Source of the DNA: a bacterium
Lineage (GTDB): Bacteria; Armatimonadota; Zipacnadia; Zipacnadales; Zipacnadaceae
NCBI GenBank assembly: GCA_030615605.1
Contig: JAUWYY010000002.1
Span: 186,001-250,000, forward strand
Reading direction: 5' to 3'
Length of the DNA stretch: 64,000 bases
Position 1 is the first letter of the stretch. Every line of letters begins with the position of its first letter. The notes beneath the pieces were generated by a model, which saw nothing but the letters and a program-made list of their open reading frames with translations, searched no databases and was not told where the DNA came from. A program made the position numbers and the translations under genes. Positions 60,198 to 64,000 of the stretch are shown here, piece after piece.

Positions 60198-60497
60198 GTG
60201 AGCGCCTTCAACGGATGGCTAGCAATACTGATGGGCCTGGGCATGGTCCTGGCGACAGCGGTGGGAGCATGGGCGCGGGAAAGAAGTGCGGCGGAAAGGG
60301 CCTTCGAGCGATTCCGCAGCAGATTTGAACCAGGAGTGCAGACTCAACCAATCAACGAAGAGCACGGCCGATCATTCAAGCAGCGGCGCATCATCGTCAA
60401 CGACAACGGCTACATTGCCCGCGCTGCCGGGGTGCACCCGTGGGAGTTTATCTACGGCAGTGTTGACGAACAGGTTGAGATGCAACTGCGCACCTGA
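60198..60497 (+). CDS. Small hypothetical protein with N-terminal TM; frame continues after TGA
   Basis: GTG start after GGAGGA; ORF with one TM. Confidence 0.4.
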   Translation: MSAFNGWLAILMGLGMVLATAVGAWARERSAAERAFERFRSRFEPGVQTQPINEEHGRSFKQRRIIVNDNGYIARAAGVHPWEFIYGSVDEQVEMQLRT

Positions 60498-60782
60498 CAG
60501 CGCCATCCCCAGAATGACATCCTGCGTAGCTGGACCGGTACTAATCGCGGGCCGGTGCGCCGCCGGTTTGTCCGCGAAGGCCAGCGGCAGTTCCTGGTCA
60601 ACCTGGACACCGGCCAGCGCCGAGAAATTGGTCCCGAAGGTGCCCCCGGTCTGTGGGATAACCTAGGCAAGACCTCCCAACGGGGCCAGCAGGTGAACCC
60701 GAGAAGTTTCGCCTTATCCTTGACAGTCTTGTGCAAGTGTAGTAAACTCCACCGAACCTCGAGCTACGAGGTGAGCAGTTGC

Positions 60783-60864
60783 GCTAAATCATCCGCAGCA
60801 GGATGAATTAGTGCAGGACACCGAGAATGTTAGACGCAGCAACAGACGATAGGGGAAATCCCAG
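60783..60864. repeat. Left arm of an 82-bp inverted repeat flanking AGE-nagA
   Basis: 75/82 identical to the reverse complement of 63776-63857. Confidence 0.93.
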
Positions 60865-61063
60865 TCTACTACTGCGGCGATCCAGCGGGCAAGTGGCATC
60901 TGCTCTTGGACACAGGGGCAGATGCTTTATCGCCGGAAGAGGGCTGCGCACGTGCGCAAGAGCCAAATGGTAAATCTCGGTTGCTGATGGGGACACCACT
61001 TGGCAGAGCAGAGTAGCGCAATCTAGCCTGGGCAGTTGCAGAGAACTGTCTGAGAAGGGAAGA

Positions 61064-62299
61064 GTGCTCCGTATGGATCATGCGAAGCTGGGCGAGTTGG
61101 CTCGGTTCTACCGCAAGCACCTTCTGGATGACGTGATGCCCTTTTGGGAGTGCCGCACCAAGGACCACGAGTGCGGAGGGTACTTGACTTGTTTCGACCG
61201 CCAGGGCAAGCTCACTGACCCTGACAAGTACATTTGGTTCCAGGGGCGGCAATTGTGGATGTTCTCCGCCTTGTATAACCGGGTCGAGAAGCGCGACCTT
61301 TGGCTGGACTTAGCCCGCCAGGGACGCGACTTCCTGGTCCGGCACGCCTATGCTGGCAACGGGCGCTGGCATTACCAGCTTGATCGTACCGGCAAGCAAG
61401 CCAAGCAGAGCACCATTTCCATTTACACCGACCATTTTGTTTTGTCCGGACTCTGCGAATACGCACTAGCCAGCGGCAGCGACCAGGACCGAGACCTCAT
61501 TGACCAGACTTACCAGGTGATGGAGAAGAATATCTACGACCCCGAGTTCAAAGACATCTTCCACGGCACCTGGAGCCCGAAGTACAAGCGCCACGGCCTC
61601 TGCATGATCTCGGTCCACGTTGCCGAGATTGCCAGTCAAATCCTCGGGCAAGAGCGCACCCGCACATTGATTGATCACTGTCTGCAGGAGATTCTGTACG
61701 TTTTTACCCGGGATGATCGCCGGCTTCTCTTCGAGTCGGTGGGCCAAGATGGCAGCATAGTCATGGAGCCCGAAGGGCAGCTAATCAATCCCGGTCACGC
61801 ATTGGAGGCGATGTGTTTCTGCCTCCCCGTAGGGCTCGAACGCGGTGATCAGGCTATTATTGACCGATGCTTGGCAATCGCTGAGTGGATGTACGAGGTG
61901 GGCTATGATAACGACTACGGCGGCATTGTGGCCTTCCTGGATGCCCGGGGCACAGAACCCGCTCAGCTAGACTGGCACAAGGAGACGGACGCCATGTGGC
62001 ATGACAAGGTATGGTGGGTTCACTGCGAAGCTCTCTATGCTGCGGCTCTTTGTGCCCTCTTAACCGACAGCCCGGTGTGGTTCGACCGGTTCCTGGATTT
62101 GCACGACTGGTGCCAACAGCACTTCTACGATCCAGAGTATGGCGAATGGTACGCTGCCCTATACCGAGACGGGACTCCGAAGCTCACAGACAAAGGTACC
62201 GTTTGGAAGGCCGCCTACCATCTGCCCCGCTGTCTGATGATGATCATGAAGCTTTTCGAGACCGGGCTGCCTTCTTCATCGGCTGGCACGGTCAGGTAG
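61064..62299 (+). CDS. AGE-family N-acylglucosamine 2-epimerase
   Basis: 'FYRKHLLDDVMPFWECRTKDHECGGYLTCFDRQGKLTDPDKYIWFQGRQLWMFSALYN', 'LINPGHALEAMCF', 'DNDYGGIVAFLDARGTEP'. Confidence 0.93.
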   Translation: MLRMDHAKLGELARFYRKHLLDDVMPFWECRTKDHECGGYLTCFDRQGKLTDPDKYIWFQGRQLWMFSALYNRVEKRDLWLDLARQGRDFLVRHAYAGNGRWHYQLDRTGKQAKQSTISIYTDHFVLSGLCEYALASGSDQDRDLIDQTYQVMEKNIYDPEFKDIFHGTWSPKYKRHGLCMISVHVAEIASQILGQERTRTLIDHCLQEILYVFTRDDRRLLFESVGQDGSIVMEPEGQLINPGHALEAMCFCLPVGLERGDQAIIDRCLAIAEWMYEVGYDNDYGGIVAFLDARGTEPAQLDWHKETDAMWHDKVWWVHCEALYAAALCALLTDSPVWFDRFLDLHDWCQQHFYDPEYGEWYAALYRDGTPKLTDKGTVWKAAYHLPRCLMMIMKLFETGLPSSSAGTVR

Positions 62300-62453
62300 C
62301 TTCAGTTATTCGGCTCTAATGGGCAAACGACTGAGAATCTTGGTGTCCGCCCACGTCTGCGACGGGAGCAATCTAACCCTATGTCCCTGCAGTCCGCTTG
62401 TGGGTTAAGTGTAGGATGATTCGGCAACAACCGCAGGAAGGGAGAAGACGGCA

Positions 62454-63644
62454 ATGCCTATCCAGCAAGTGGATTACTGCCTCCAGAATGCGACACTCAT
62501 AACTCCTGACGAGGTGGTCGAACAGGGTTGGGTAGCCGTGCAGAGCGGGACAATCATGGACCATGGGGGCCCGGACCGCTCCCAGCCGCAGGCTGATGCA
62601 ATTGTGGACCTCGAGGGGAATTATCTCCTTCCCGGGCTGATCGAGACCCACCTCTGCGGCATGGTTGGAGGTGACTTTCGCGAAGGCCGTTCAGCGTACC
62701 AGGCCATCTTGCCAACTCTACCCCGGTTTGCCACTACCTCGGTGGTCGCCACAGTAGTCTCGGCGCCCCCAAAGAACTTCAGCAAGCACCTTGAGGTGGC
62801 ACGGCATGCCATGGGTGAGCGACTCGGTGCCAGGCTTCTGGGCCTCCATCTCGAAGGGCCATACCTGAATCCAGAGTATGCCGGGCTGTCCGGGCTGGGA
62901 GTGCTGTTCCAGCCCTCTGCCGAGGTGGGGGAGCTTTTGACGCGAGAGGGAGCAGGGGTGCTGAAGATAGTCACGCTCTCCCCGGAATTGCCGGGTAGTG
63001 TGGAAATGATCCGCACGTTGGCCAGAGCGGGCATTGTAGTGTCAGCGAGTCACACCGAGGCCGACGCAGAGTTACTGGAGTTGGCCGTCCAAGCCGGCCT
63101 TCGCCACATAACGCATCTGTTCGATGCTACGCGCCCGCGAGCGGAGAAGGAACCGTTGGTTCCAGCGCCCGGCTTTGATGACCTGGTGCTAATTGAGGAC
63201 CGATTGACCGCTTCGGTAATTGCCGACGGTGTGCACGTGCCACTCGACCTGCTCCGGCTGGCGCTCCGCTGCAAGGGGTCCGATCGGCTAGTCCTTGTGA
63301 CCGATGCCTTTGCCGGCACTGCCACCAATCTGGAGCATGTGACCTACCCCGATGGGGTAGAAGTGACCGTCGGGCCGGACGCACACCGAGTGGCGGACAG
63401 CGGCGCGCTTGCCGGTAGCCTACTTACTCTCGACCAGGCACTGCGAAACCTATACAAATGGGAGATGGCCGACCTGGCAACCGCGGTGAGGATGGCGACG
63501 GTGACGCCTGCAACACTCCTGGGTTTGCAGGATCAACTGGGCCGTATTGCTCCCGGCTACCAGGCCGACCTGGCAGTTCTGGACCGGAATCTCCGACCGG
63601 TGATGACCTTTGTCGGAGGTCAGAGAGTCTGGCAGCACGAATAG
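62454..63644 (+). CDS. nagA: N-acetylglucosamine-6-phosphate deacetylase
   Basis: 'LPGLIETHLCGMVGGDF', 'LLGLHLEGPYLNPEYAG', 'VSASHTEADAELLELAVQAGLRHITHLFDA', 'LVLVTDAFAGT'. Confidence 0.92.
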   Translation: MPIQQVDYCLQNATLITPDEVVEQGWVAVQSGTIMDHGGPDRSQPQADAIVDLEGNYLLPGLIETHLCGMVGGDFREGRSAYQAILPTLPRFATTSVVATVVSAPPKNFSKHLEVARHAMGERLGARLLGLHLEGPYLNPEYAGLSGLGVLFQPSAEVGELLTREGAGVLKIVTLSPELPGSVEMIRTLARAGIVVSASHTEADAELLELAVQAGLRHITHLFDATRPRAEKEPLVPAPGFDDLVLIEDRLTASVIADGVHVPLDLLRLALRCKGSDRLVLVTDAFAGTATNLEHVTYPDGVEVTVGPDAHRVADSGALAGSLLTLDQALRNLYKWEMADLATAVRMATVTPATLLGLQDQLGRIAPGYQADLAVLDRNLRPVMTFVGGQRVWQHE

Positions 63645-63775
63645 TAACAGCACGGACTGACATCTGCCGTGGGTTTCACCTGCCTTCAGCATTCAGCGGG
63701 ATGTGCCCCGTGAGACTGTTGCAAAAGTCACCCATATCATAGCAGGGGGGGATTGCTGCCAAGAGGGATATGTGC

Positions 63776-63857
63776 CTGGGATTTCCCATATCCTCTGTTA
63801 CTGCGTCTAACATTCTCTGTGTCCTGCACTGATTCCTCCTGCTGCGGATCATTTAGC
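63776..63857. repeat. Right arm of an 82-bp inverted repeat flanking AGE-nagA
   Basis: Reverse complement of 60783-60864 with 7 mismatches, no gaps. Confidence 0.93.
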
Positions 63858-64000
63858 TAACAGAACCCGAGATTGGAAGAGTTCTGAAGAAGATTCTGTC
63901 CCGAATTGAGCAAGTAGGACAGCTCTGGGGCGAGAGCAGACACAGTCCCGCCTGGGTATACGCAAAACTACCGATCCTTCGCCACTTTAGGTCATGGTCA

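Noticed and set aside
61064-63644. Complete sialic-acid catabolic operon
   Set aside because: Only AGE and NagA are present; nanA, nanK and nagB homologues were not found in the window, so the pathway is not claimed

Overview
This 64 kb window is high-GC bacterial chromosome, mostly ordinary housekeeping and metabolic genes. The phylum cannot be fixed from sequence alone; the gene content suggests a diderm from an environmental lineage. Recognisable genes include proS, larB, an HtrA/DegP protease, eno, ppdK, mazG, a parvulin, nikR, a 1405-aa 2-hydroxyacyl-CoA dehydratase-type activase, gspG, ruvB, ruvA, ruvC, an M48 protease, argS, rpmB, mtaB, HpcH/HpaI aldolases, a DegT aminotransferase, an AGE-family epimerase and nagA. 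No rRNA, tRNA or CRISPR array was recognised. The most interesting signals lie outside the gene list. (1) A 640-bp BrnT/BrnA-like toxin-antitoxin cassette sits directly after ruvA and is flanked by two 60-bp direct copies of the ruvA 3' end; the pattern looks like integration into ruvA with regeneration of the gene end. (2) An 82-bp inverted repeat (75/82 identical) flanks an AGE-epimerase + nagA cassette. (3) A SacI-family restriction endonuclease is interrupted by one in-frame TAA, next to an adenine methylase and a C-terminal remnant of ispG. (4) A dispersed intergenic hairpin family shows compensatory base changes between copies. (5) Several gene remnants were found: an SDR, an internally deleted URO-D-like ORF, and an ORF split by TGA. 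All coordinates were read by eye from the sequence and the ORF track; no database search was run.
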